Assembly: GCA_012656075.1 (NCBI GenBank)
Contig: JAAKBF010000015.1
Location: 124,001-188,000, forward strand
Direction: 5' to 3'
Source of the DNA: Phytophthora hibernalis
Lineage: Eukaryota; Oomycota; Peronosporomycetes; Peronosporales; Peronosporaceae
DNA: 64,000 bases
The translations under genes and the position numbers were made by a program. The first letter of the stretch is position 1. Each line of letters starts with the position of its first letter. Of this stretch, positions 35,091 through 45,496 are shown piece after piece. The notes under the pieces were generated by a model that did not search any database, had not been told where the DNA came from, and was given only the letters and a program-made list of their open reading frames with translations.

Positions 35091-37438
35091 TCAATAGTCC
35101 TCCAACGAGTCGCTGTCGAATTCGCTGTCGGAATAGCAGTCGGAATAATGCTCGGTGAGCCAGTCATTGATGTTGTCGGTCGGGCGGTCAAAGGAAGGTT
35201 CCTCAAACAGACCCCATTTGTTTGTTTCATCTATCGAATTCCCAGTAACCCCTCCCCGGCACTGAGAGTAGAGGTAAAGGAGACGATCGAAATCCCCATC
35301 GCTAGCTGCACCATCAAATGCCATTCGTGTGCACCCCTCGGCGCGGTTAGTTTCCAGCCACCGCACGATTTCAAATGTTTTAGCTTTGTCCATGGCCTTT
35401 GTCGTGCAACCATCAGATCGATTTTCATGAAGCCATTTTAAAACAACCAGGTTACCGTTGCGAGCCGCTTCATCCATCGCGGTGGTGGTACAACCTTCCG
35501 CTCGGTTTTGGTGCAACCACTTGACAACGTCCAGGTGACCTTTGCTGGCGGCATCGTTCATAGCGTTTTTTTGTCTTTGTCGTGCAACTAGCGCTTGTGT
35601 GCGTATGTAGCCACTCCAGAACCTCCAAATGCCCATTTTTCGCCGCCTCATCTATTGCCTTTGACGTGCACCCTTCCAATCGATAGGAATGTAGCCACTT
35701 GAGCACACCCAGGTGGCTGGCACTGGCAGCATTATCCATGGCCTCTGTTGTGCATCCCTCGGATGAATGCCTGTTTAGCCACTTGACAATATTTAGATGA
35801 CCCCAGCTTGCTGCCCCATTCATAGCATTCACGGTGCAGCCTTCCGATCGATGAGCAGCGAACCACTTCAGCACGACGAGGTGTCCATTCCTGCTGCACG
35901 ATCCATTGCACCTGTAGTGCAACCTTCGGTCCTATTACAATGCAACCACTTCACGACCTCCAAGTGGTTTCCTGCAGCTGCATTGTCCATTGCTGCCGTC
36001 GTGCACACCAGACGCGTTCCAACTATAATCTTCGCACGCTTGGCCGGATTTTTGCCCTTAGTTGCTTTAGCCTTCATTGCTATGGCGTGCAAATACTTCA
36101 CAAGCGCAAGATTTCCTCGTCTCGCCGCTGTGTCTAGACTCAGCGCCTGTCGTTCCCATCCCGACACCTGAGTAGCATCAAAAGGTCGATTTCGGACCCA
36201 AACGTCTCGTATAACCATTGCACAAACTTCAAATCCCCCTTTTGAATGGTAGCGGCCATCGACTTCGGTGAGATCCACAGTGGTGGTAGCTCACAAATTA
36301 GGATAGAGCCTCCCAAAGACTTCTTGACAGGGTAAAATCGTGACGAACGGATCTTCTGCCAGTAGCGCCTGTGAAGATGTTTTGACATCACAAGATTGCA
36401 AGCTTCCGTTGCCAAGGCCAATGCTCGACCTGCTTCCACCAACTTGTGTTCGATGAGAAACTCGACCATGTCCAGCCGACCGGTTTCAACCGCGGGATAA
36501 ACACCCAGGAAAGTATTTTCCACGTAGTCATTCTCGACCATCCACTCCATCACGCAAAGATGGCCACCATAAACCGCCCTGCGCATGAATTCTTCAGAAT
36601 CTCCTTTCAATAGTTCTCCCACATTTCTCCAGATAAATCTCCCTCCCACCCAAACGGTCCCACACGACTCTCTTTCACCTCCGTCTCCACTTCTCCAAAG
36701 TCGTCGTCAGATCCACTGGGGTCAAAATCCGTGAGTGCGATAGCGGTCTTTCAGCCACTCCAACAGCACGATATCCCCTCTGTACACTGCATGCATCACC
36801 ACACTCTTCATCCACCGAGGAGCCTTCGTGTTCTTGTACAGCCACCAGGTAGAGTTTTGTTGACCACCAGCGGCAGCTCGTGCCATGTCACGAAGTCCCC
36901 AACGGACGACGTTCCCTTTGTTAGCTACAATTTCGTCTCGAAAATCTACATGTAGTCCTTTTTCCTCGAAGGGATCTCGTTCTTCTTGAAAAACTGCAAG
37001 ATGTTCACTCTTCCCTCTTCTGCAGCCTCTTGCACAGCGTCAAAAGGCACGATGAAGCCTGCAAAGTGGTCAAACATCCACTTGACCATCTTCAGGGCGT
37101 CATTTGGGTCCTTGATCTTCACAGCTGCGAGGATAGCGCGACGGAACTGGAACCGCTTTTTAGTGCCGGTCCGAACGGAGGTACCTTCTTCTGGACCATT
37201 GTCCACCATGTCCAAGACCGGATTCGGCTGGTGAAAGCTCCGATTCAGGACTGGAATTGTTCCAGCTGCGTTCTAAAAGGGCAACGGAGTTGATCTTGAC
37301 GGCCTGGCAGAACTCCATTTCCACAGCCGAGTCCAGAAAGGTGGTGGCTGTGGTCAAAATGGCCAATTGAGGGATACAGTTGGAGTGGAAAACCAGCTTC
37401 ACGGACTGGAAAGGGTCGGGAGCAGGCAGTGGCGCCAT
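35091..37438 (-). pseudogene. Ankyrin-repeat protein, broken (37.4-35.1 kb)
   Basis: Minus strand from ATG 37438 (MAPLPAPDPFQSVKLVFHSN). The module reads TTFLDSAVEME and frameshifts near 37210. FQFRRAILAAVKIKDPNDAL and HFAGFIVPFDAVQEAAEEGR follow. A patch at 36925-36735 reads NKGNVVRWGLRDMARAAAGG and DIVLLEWLKDRYRTHGF. An acidic insert (DPSGSDDDFGEVETE, about 36725) comes next, then irregular ankyrins (36649-36140), the linker KGKNPAKRAK and about eight regular units from 36000 to 35200. The tail is acidic (DSEFDSDSLEDY, stop at 35091). At least six frameshifts. The most complete long member of the family in the window. Confidence 0.8.
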
Positions 37439-37881
37439 CTTTAGTCGCTTGCGCAGTTGACGGCAGATTGGAGAATGACGAATGGATTCTCGCTCGTCCG
37501 GTGCTGGTGCAATCAACGAGAATTTACTTAATTTCAGTATGCTGAAAACCGTTACTTTTTGACATGGATCAACCGCGTAGTGATATGGGCAAGAGGTTTT
37601 GTATTACCGGTATATCCCTCCACGTGTCGGCCTTACGTGAATAAAGTTGGTAAATTTATTTCAAACGGCTTGACAAAATTCAACTAACCGCAGTCGCTGC
37701 AAGAGGAGGCAGGTCCGAAAAATCTCCTTGATCCACTGGGGTTTCAAAGCTGCGTCGTGAATGTGTTCGTGGTGGCGGATGTGATCTTAATTTTTCGAGC
37801 AATGTACAAAGAAGTTTGGTCAAAATAGTCATTTTTAGGATTTGGGATTTGTCTCTCGAGGTTCTATAATTTGTGCTTTGA
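37439..37881. promoter_or_regulatory. Divergent intergenic region between two ankyrin genes
   Basis: 443 bp separate the head-to-head start codons at 37438 (minus) and 37882 (plus). Any promoters must lie here, possibly shared. No certain core promoter motif was identified. Confidence 0.35.
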
Positions 37882-39846
37882 ATGGCTCCTCCGCCACTGT
37901 TGGCGGTGACGCTGCTGCTCCACTCCAAGCCCGAGTTCTCTGCCCTGACTCATGTCGTCTCCTCCGTCTCCTTCTATTTGGACTCCTCCGTTGAGCTGCA
38001 GCTGGACAAAGCCTGCAAATTTGGATCTCTCCGGCTCCCGGAACGTATCTGGAGTCCAGTGAATATTATGCCGAAAATTGCGACACAACCGAAAAATATC
38101 CTTGGACGTTACAAAAATTCATCCGAAGAGACACATTCTATCGACAATTTCAACTTTGTGCGTCGCTGATTGAGGCTGTATGCCTGGAAAACTTGGAAAT
38201 GGTCAAGTGGTTATGCAATAAGCTTCCGGGTTACGTGATTGATTCGGACGTCATTTCGGAAGCTGTCACGGAGGGTTCGATGGAGATTTTACAGTTTTTC
38301 TATGAAGTCGATCGGAAAGGCCACTTCATCGAGTGGGGAGGCCCTACCATGGCAAATGCGATAACACGTGGGCGAAATGACGCCGTGTGCTGGCTGTATG
38401 AGAACATTCCTGACGCAGATTATTCCATGGATGCGGCCTTGTCGGCTGCCGTGCGAAAAGGGGATATTGTCATGGCAGAGTGGTTGATTGACCATGATGC
38501 TGCTTATATTTGGAGAGAGAATCTCATGCACTCCGCAGCGGCCCAAGGGCGTACTGACATCGTCAAATGGTTGGTGACTGGTGCCGAACTTGAGGACGGT
38601 ACTTTGGTGATAGCTGCATGGAGAGGGCACTCTAGACTTGTGCGCTGGCTGATGAACCCAGTCCCAAAAGCGTGCTCGAACAAAACCAGTCGCCGATTGA
38701 AGGCCTCCATCTCGAGGCGCAGTTCGCCATCCACGCAGCAGCTATCAACGGACATTTAGAACTTGCCAAATATCTTCAAGAGCGATTGAAATGTCGAAAT
38801 CGACGTCAAACACAGCGGCATGGGATGCGAATTTGCTCGAGGGTGTGCGCGCAGAACTGAGCCCGCCTTATGAAGCTGCGATCGTTTCAGCGAAAACAAT
38901 GGTCGTGGCTGCCAGGAATGGTCATATCGACGTTGTAAAGTGGCTGTACAATGAATATGGTGACGATGTGACGGTTGATATGCTCACACGGGCTGGATCC
39001 GGTCAACCAAAATGACTGCCATGGATGCAGCTGCCAGCAATGGACACTTGGATGTGCTGAAGTACCTTCATGAAGTGCAAAATTCTCTAATCAAGAGCGT
39101 GAATAAACGAAAAAGAGGTGTCCTGTACAAGCTGTCCATACCGGTCTGCACTGAAGAGGCGATGAACGGCGCGGCAGCTAATGGACACTCAGCCGTTCTC
39201 CAGTGGTTGCATATCCACAGAAGTGAGGGCTACAGTAAGCGCGCCATGGACGGCGCTGCAAGGCAGGGGCATTTACATGTGGCACGATGGTTGTTTGAGA
39301 ATCGATCGGAAGGATGCTCATCCGCAGCCATCGACGGTGCCGCTGCAAATGGGCATCTCCTGACTGTGGAATGGCTGCACAATAAGGTTAAGGCGGAATG
39401 CACCAAGAAAGCAATGGATGTTGTGGCACGGAATGGGCATCTTAATGTCGTCAAATGGATAAACACGAATCTATCTGAAGGATGCACGACTGATGCTGTG
39501 GATGGAGCAGCTGAACAGGGATATTTGGACGTGGTTAAATGGCTTCATCGGCAGAACGGAAGGTTGTACAACGCGAGCGATCGACAAAGCAGCCCACAAA
39601 GGGCATTTCAATGTTGTGAAATGGCTCTACGCGCACCGATCAGAGGGTTGCTCGCGGTATGCAATCGATTATTTTGCTCAATCAGGTTACTTTGAGATAT
39701 TCCTGTACCTACACTCGGAATGCGGCGAAATATGTACTGTAGCCACTGCGGTAACAGCTAGAAACAATAGTGCGCTGGATATCTACAACTGGATTATTGA
39801 TAACTACCCCGATATTCACGATGAGATCGAACCAATGTCAGGCTAA
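37882..39846 (+). pseudogene. Ankyrin-repeat protein, broken (37.9-39.8 kb)
   Basis: Plus strand from ATG 37882 (MAPPPLLAVTLLLHSKPEFS). The module YLDSSVELQLDKACKFGSLR is intact. A one-base loss near 38055 shifts the frame, after which YPWTLQKFIRRDTFYRQFQL and CASLIEAVCLENLEMVKWL continue the family pattern. Further single-base shifts occur near 38670, 38795, 39010 and 39555; the last is one extra G in CATCGGCAGAACG. Irregular ankyrins run to about 38780, then HIDVVKWLYNEYGDDV, AMDAAASNGHLDVLKYLHEV, a KRKRG linker and about seven regular units. The end is YLHSECGEICTV and a cap with a stop at 39846. All five breaks are small, so the copy died recently or the assembly has indels; intact unrelated genes nearby argue against general error. 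Confidence 0.8.
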
Positions 39847-39863
39847 TCCGATGGCGGTGGAGT

Positions 39864-40090
39864 TCACAGCATTGCAAGTATATTGCTCTCCTCGAGAATT
39901 GTGTCTGGCGAGCCACATAATAGCGTCGATCCCTGTCTGTAGTGAGGGTCTGTGTGGATAAACTTCCGCAGCATCCAGGAACCACTACAGAGACAAAAAT
40001 TTTTACTGCTATCCCAGATACGATCCAAAAGTTCGAGAGGTCCGTGTTGACAGGCCTGGCGCAGTGGCAGCTCCATCCAAATATTAACAC
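39864..40090 (-). pseudogene. Ankyrin-family N-terminal fragment, minus strand
   Basis: Reads MELPLRQACQHGPLELLDRI, then WDSS and RKFIHTDPHYRQ, matching VELPL...LLDRIW and the TDPxY stretch of the N-terminal module. It is frameshifted and has no repeats. It lies tail-to-tail with the preceding locus, only 18 bp away. Confidence 0.7.
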
Positions 40091-40309
40091 ACCAGGTTAA
40101 GCACGTAAGGGGTCCGTGCCGATTCCCTTCGATCGAAACAGCAGATACACTGCCAGCAGCGGAGCAAGTTCCTCTTCCATCGTCAATAGAAAACTAAGCC
40201 GTGTTCGTTGAGCAGAGGGGGTTGTCTACATGTAGTGGTTGATGAGGCGTTCAAACAGTCGACCTCTTTGATGCAATGGGATTTTTAGACTAGGAGCGAG
40301 CTGAGTTTA

Positions 40310-40505
40310 GTATTGATACAGCAGCAAAGTGAGGAAACCTTACGCTGATAAGATATTTGCGCCAGATATCGGGACAAACAAGGGCAACAGAATGAAGCGG
40401 GCGAGAACTATGCTGATGACTCGAAGGTTGTACTTCAAAGCTTTGGATCGCGCAGAAACAGAATGGGCATTTGCCAATTAGGCAGTGACATTCACGCTCT
40501 CGTTG
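40310..40505 (+). pseudogene. Ankyrin-repeat relic
   Basis: Frames read AAK, stop, GNLTLIRYLRQISGQ, then EGCTSK followed by LDRA and NGHLPI in shifted frames, like the linker and first regular repeat of the other loci. Heavily decayed. Confidence 0.5.
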
Positions 40506-41371
40506 CACCAAACAAGCTATGGACCTCACGACCCCGCTTTTGACTCTCCCACCGACAACATGAACGATTGTACCGACATGTAGCCATTTGAGGATTATTG
40601 ATAACCCTCTATCGACACGCATCACATGAATACATGTTTCCGGTGGATTCGATGTTTTACGTACGTATCAAAGTTAAGCAAGTTTGCGAGGCTTAAAAGT
40701 AGACCGTTGTTGTCGTAAAATGGCTTGAAAAATAGCCTAGATGACGGTGCTTGCGATAATGGAGACAATTCGGTTTAGAAAACAGATATGGGCCAAAATA
40801 TGAAGTGTTAAGTACGAAGTACTGCGGAGTACTTGTACTACTATATTGCATTTTTATTATTTGTGACCGAGTACACTTCGAAGTTTGGTTTTTGCGGCTA
40901 TCCGGATACACGCGGCCAACTCGGCATTTTGATGTTTTCCGTTTTTGCACTCTCGACAGTAAAACCACGCCGTATTTTTGTTAGCGGTGACAAACTTAAA
41001 CTTAATTGACGTGTTTTTTACTTTGGTGGTCGGGTTGCAGCTAAGAGCTGTTATTGTGTGGTAAATATTGGGATTTTGAAATTTAAAGATATTATGACAG
41101 TACATGTAGCTGGTGAATTCACTAGCACTTTGGGCTCTATTGGAGGAGGAACAAGATCGATATCCATATCTAAATTGGCGCGACAGAGCTAACATATTTT
41201 GTTTTATTCGTGTTCAACTGACACTCGACTTGAGTAGCAAAATAGCCATCACAGGCTAAAAACACGTGTCAATATGCTCGGCATCTGAACGTAATGGCGG
41301 GCCCCTGGTGTCCCTCATAAAGAAACGGTATCGCGGAATTATTTATTTTATTTTGGTCCGGATGTGTCAGG
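40506..41371. other. Spacer, no gene seen
   Basis: AT-rich. The minus frame 41195-40857 lacks motifs. Confidence 0.3.
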
Positions 41372-41433
41372 TATTTTTGACGTATCAATTGCGGCGCCTA
41401 CCGGTAGGCGCCGCAATTGATACGTCAAAAATA
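41372..41433. repeat. 62-bp perfect palindrome with no loop
   Basis: Centred between 41402 and 41403 (CC|GG). The 31-bp arms are exact reverse complements, with inner sequence GGCGCCTACCGGTAGGCGCC and outer TATTTTTGACG. Beyond the arms the match stops. Confidence 0.95.
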
Positions 41434-41989
41434 TATTTGAGAAATATTTTCCTGGCAACGACGTCTTCTTTTCCTCGGACAACTCTTTCGTGGCAGGCGT
41501 ACTTACTATCCTGATGTACCAGAGGCAATAGTCAACGCTGAAGTGGAGGTCAATGCCATTCACAACAAAATGGATAACGCAAATTGTGAAAAGCCAACAC
41601 GCAGGCCAGACCGATCGTGCAATAAGCACGATGGAATCAGCCATCCATTCTTCAGTTTTTCAGCAATGTGATAGCTACGCAACACAAAATAGGAAAGACA
41701 ATACCGGTTTGTGATATGAATACCGCCATTACGTTCATCTGATAGCCATGTTTGGGTCCACATCAGCAACATTGAATCTTAATGTACGTTTATGGGTATT
41801 TTAGCGGAACTCCAGCTGACCAAGGAGTGACATTTTAAGCAAATTGGACTTCTAAATCACATTTGGACCAGCAGCGAGGAGATCGCCTAGTAGTGGCAAC
41901 TTCTCCTCACCAGCACCCTTCCGAGGAATGGCCACGTTGCGTGGAACATATCACTTACCCCTATTTCTTCAAGTCAAATCACCACTGTT
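41434..41989. other. Spacer, no gene seen
   Basis: Minus frames here (41644-41348 and 41772-41560) carry no motif; one crosses the palindrome. Confidence 0.3.
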
Positions 41990-42788
41990 AATATCTCCAT
42001 CGTCCAAGTTAATACCAATCTGGCAGTGAACAACGTCCAACTGTCCATTTTCGACTGCCTTTACAGAACTACATGAACGAGTTCTTCAACATGTCTACCA
42101 TCTCAATCTGGTAATTTGCATCCATACTGTCGGCGCCATCAATAGGAATCTGCATCTCTCGGTTCATCCACATCACCAGCTGCAGATCACACTTGTTCAT
42201 TGCAGCCACCATCGTTCCAGCGTCATCTCTGTCGACCTTGCTGTCGAAGCCATACAACCACCGCACAATGTCACTGTATCCCCCTGTAGCAGCATTGACC
42301 GTGTCCTTGCCTCCCCAGTTGATGTCCCGAAACTCGAGTCCTATGCCCACTCCTCTGTTACGAGGATCAAGTGGTTCGAATTCATTGTCGTAGAAATACT
42401 GCAAAATTTCCATCGCCCCCGCAGCCGCCGCCGCCTCCACCACAGACACGTCCACGTTTCGTTCGGGAAAATGATCGAACAACCACTTGGTCATGGGCAG
42501 GTCCCTCGTCTTAGCTGCCTCAATGAGGGACAAGGAGAATTGTCGTTCTTTGTAGGACTCTTCCTCGCTGAAGACAGACCAAGAAAGCTCCGGTGTCTCC
42601 AGTGTCTCGAGACGGTTCCATATCCGATTCAGCAGCCGTAACGACCCGAATCTGGATGCTTTTTCCAGAGGTAACTCCACGGACGTGTCCAGGAAGACAG
42701 ACACAGTGTCCACCACGTGCGGCAGAGAGCTAAAGCCAGGCCTATCCCGAAAAAGGACCCTCACTGACACAAGCGGATCCACCGTCAT
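41990..42788 (-). pseudogene. Ankyrin-family protein, 3'-truncated
   Basis: Minus strand from ATG 42788 (MTVDPLVSVRVLF). The N-terminal module is textbook: VSVFLDTSVELPLEKASRFG then SLRLLNRIWN. FSLSLIEAAKTRDLPMTKWL and irregular ankyrins follow, to a stop at 42069, giving a clean 239-residue frame. Past the stop another frame resumes AVENGQLDVVH (to about 41990), so the copy once continued. No regular 28-residue repeats remain. The 239-residue frame could still be expressed as a short protein made of the N-module alone. Confidence 0.7.
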
Positions 42789-43180
42789 TTACGCGCGTTT
42801 GTCCGGTAAGCTTTTGTATCCAATAACTTATTCAAGCTTAATTATTACGTGCACAATTGGATTCAATTTTTAGGCTTTTGCGACGACCCAACCAAACAAA
42901 CGTGGTTTATCAATCCCAACCGGGTTTTCCAAGCATTAATACCGGTAGACTACCCAAATGCCGGGGTGGTTGGGTTTGGGTTTTTCATTCCCCTAGTCCC
43001 TTTCGCTCGTTTTATAGTACCAACATCTTGTCATAAATTATATTTATGATTTTTAAGTCCAATTAATTTTGGAAACAAAAAGTTATGATTTGTAAAATCG
43101 TCAAAAACCGCTTGAATTAACACGTAAATTCCCTGGTGGATGTTTTTTCAATAACCCCCAATACCCTCAATTCCAAACCG

Positions 43181-43337
43181 GTGGTCGCCTACACGCCCGT
43201 GCGACCATCGAAATGGTTCTGCGAAAGACCCACTTGGGTGTTTTGCTTGGGTGAGACCATAGAAAAGCCACGTAGCGACCAATCAAGCGTTTGGTCGCTA
43301 TAGCCGGCCGCTGCGACCAAACATTCTGCTTGGTCGC
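43181..43337. promoter_or_regulatory. Repeated GCGACCAA dyads upstream of the aminotransferase fusion
   Basis: Two perfect dyads with the same 8-bp arm: GCGACCAA (43275-43282) with TTGGTCGC (43291-43298), spacer 8; and GCGACCAA (43313-43320) with TTGGTCGC (43330-43337), spacer 9. A reversed pair GGTCGC...GCGACC lies at about 43184-43207. They sit about 240-390 bp before the ATG at 43574. Possible binding sites for a dimeric regulator; a small inverted-repeat transposon relic is the alternative. Confidence 0.5.
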
Positions 43338-43573
43338 GGCAAAGCTGAAGCAGGTGATCATGCTGTGACTCGCTTGAAGCCTTTAATAGAAGCGAGTCGC
43401 TTCGTCCCCCACGGGCCCGCTATTTTCACTCCGATCGAATGACGCGTTTGTTGTCACGCGTCCTCCTTCCTCATCGGATGTTGATGCGTATTCTCTACTC
43501 GAGGATCCATGGTCTCCATTAGTTGGCATTCCGGAATTCACTTTAAACCCAACAAGCAACAAGATCAAGAGCC

Positions 43574-45496
43574 ATGGCAGTGGGGACATCGACACGAGTT
43601 GCATACCAAGAAGATATGGCGGGTGCCAGAGATGCCGCAAGTCACATGCTGAGCACTGTGTACGAGCCCAAGGCCATCGGCTACACCTCCATCTACGAAT
43701 CCGTCGTTGCAGTGAAGAAGGAGGACGTCGACTTTGCGGTGGTTCCCGTGGAGACTTGGTCTAATGGCAGCTGCTACGAGACCTACGACTTGCTGCTCAA
43801 GTACGACCTGGCAGTCGTGGGCGAGTGGACGTCGAACAACGGCAAGAGGTTCTGGATGGCGGCCAAGACACCGGCGCATCCCTCGCTCAAGACTGCGGCG
43901 TGCAAGATGTCGCTTGCTTTCGCCTTCGCTTCAGGCAACGCACACGGCCAGTTGCACACCGCGCTTGGCTTCTTTGCGTCCCGTGAGATCGACCTGAGCA
44001 AGGTTGAGAGCCGCTCGTGGAGCAGCGCTCATCCGAGTGCTGGTAAGGCCGAGTTCATCTTCTACGTGGATGTGAAGGCTCGTCAGAATGAGGCCAAGGT
44101 TGTCGAGGCGATTGCGGCTCTGCGGGCATTTTGCTCGTATGTCCGCGTGCTTGGATGCTATTCGAGTGGCGCTCTGGAGGCGACGAACCGTAATGCTGGT
44201 GCTTCTGCGCAGGAGCTGACGATGGAACAGAAGTACCCGCTGAGTCCCGTGTTTGAGACGACCAAGATTGCTAAGACCGTTGCTGTGTTCGGCATGACGA
44301 AACAGATGGAGGCCGAGGGTAAGCCGGTGTACTCGCTGTGTGTGGGCGAGCCTGACTTCCAACCGCCAAAGAGGGTGCTGGAGGCCGGCATCAAGGCCAT
44401 TCAGGAAGGCAAGACCAAGTACTGCGATATGCGCGGCATGGCTGAGCTGCGTGAGACCATTGTGAAGTATCTTCAACGCGCCAAGGGGGTGACCTACGCC
44501 CCGACAGAGATCCAGGTCTGTGCTGGCGCTCAGCAAGCCCTGTACAACGTAATGCTTGCGATTTTACGTCCGGGAGACAAGGTTCTGTTGCCGTCGCCGT
44601 ACTTCGTCGGTTATGAGGGCATTCTCGCACATGTCAAGACCCAACTCGTTCAACTGCGAAACACACTGAAGGACAACTACCTCATTGACCCGGTGAAGCT
44701 TGAAGAGGTTCTGACGGCAAACCCGGAGATCAGGATCCTTATCCTTTGCAACCCGAGCAACCCGGCTGGTACTCTTCACGACCCCGAGCACTTGGAGAAG
44801 ATTGCCGCGGTGCTGCGCAAACCGCAGTTCCGTCGTGTTGTTATCATCTCAGACGAAATCTACGAGCAGATCGTGTACCAGGATGAAGGCGTGCCTGAGC
44901 GCGTGTGCAAGAGTTTTGCTTCAATCCCACGCATGTACGAGCGCACAGTCCTTATCAATGGCTTTTCAAAGGCGTATGCGATGACGGGATTGCGCATCGG
45001 CTACATGGCTGCGCCCAAGCACTTCATCGAGCCGTGCTACCTTATGCAAGGTCAGTCGACATCGTGCGCAAACAGTGTCGGTCAAGCCATGGCCATCGAA
45101 GCGATGAAGATGGAGCTGGAGACGATGGATCGGGGCGAAGTTCGCATTGCAGAGACTCTGCATGGGCTCGATCTCAAGCGCCAGTACGTTGCCAAGCGTC
45201 TGCAAGCGATGCCAAATGTGCGCTTCGCGTACCCGACATCGTCGTTCTACGTGTTCATGGACCTCGGATTGCTCTTTGAGGGTAAGAAGGCGTACTCCGC
45301 GGACAAGAGCGAACAGCTGCACAACGTTGACGATTTCTGCGATTATTTGATCCGTAAGACGGGAGTGGCGGTCGGCCCCGGTTCCGACATGGGAGAACCC
45401 CATGGACTACGCCTTTCGTACGCTGGTTCCATGGATACCATGGTACACGCGATGGATGGCCTGGAATCCGCGCTCAAGTCGTTGACCTTCGAGTAG
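43574..45496 (+). CDS. Prephenate dehydratase-like/ACT - class I aminotransferase fusion
   Basis: 640 residues, no intron, ATG in a good context (GAGCCATGGC). Residues about 1-125 resemble a prephenate/arogenate dehydratase domain (DFAVVPVE...NGS). About 130-205 is an ACT domain (LGFFASREIDLSKVESRSW) that in this family senses phenylalanine. About 220-640 is a class I/II PLP aminotransferase: CVGEPDFQPP, CNPSNPAGT (N396), SDEIYE, the PLP lysine K466 in NGFSKAYAMTG, and R613 in LRLSYAG. Together these suggest the end of phenylalanine synthesis (prephenate/arogenate to Phe) by one polypeptide. Odd points: the dehydratase TRF catalytic motif reads KRF (91-93), and the usual ENS and GAxSE motifs are altered, so the dehydratase half may be inactive or regulatory. 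The aminotransferase half looks fully equipped; substrate (aspartate, prephenate or phenylpyruvate) is not determined. Confidence 0.85.
   Translation: MAVGTSTRVAYQEDMAGARDAASHMLSTVYEPKAIGYTSIYESVVAVKKEDVDFAVVPVETWSNGSCYETYDLLLKYDLAVVGEWTSNNGKRFWMAAKTPAHPSLKTAACKMSLAFAFASGNAHGQLHTALGFFASREIDLSKVESRSWSSAHPSAGKAEFIFYVDVKARQNEAKVVEAIAALRAFCSYVRVLGCYSSGALEATNRNAGASAQELTMEQKYPLSPVFETTKIAKTVAVFGMTKQMEAEGKPVYSLCVGEPDFQPPKRVLEAGIKAIQEGKTKYCDMRGMAELRETIVKYLQRAKGVTYAPTEIQVCAGAQQALYNVMLAILRPGDKVLLPSPYFVGYEGILAHVKTQLVQLRNTLKDNYLIDPVKLEEVLTANPEIRILILCNPSNPAGTLHDPEHLEKIAAVLRKPQFRRVVIISDEIYEQIVYQDEGVPERVCKSFASIPRMYERTVLINGFSKAYAMTGLRIGYMAAPKHFIEPCYLMQGQSTSCANSVGQAMAIEAMKMELETMDRGEVRIAETLHGLDLKRQYVAKRLQAMPNVRFAYPTSSFYVFMDLGLLFEGKKAYSADKSEQLHNVDDFCDYLIRKTGVAVGPGSDMGEPHGLRLSYAGSMDTMVHAMDGLESALKSLTFE

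Noticed and set aside
37882..39846. Introns explaining the frame changes in the ankyrin genes
   Set aside because: Junctions lack GT-AG segments of usable length; consensus resumes within one to a few bases, so indels fit better.
43565..44536. Minus-strand frames of 104-201 codons
   Set aside because: Antisense to the aminotransferase fusion; codon bias of the real gene keeps them open.
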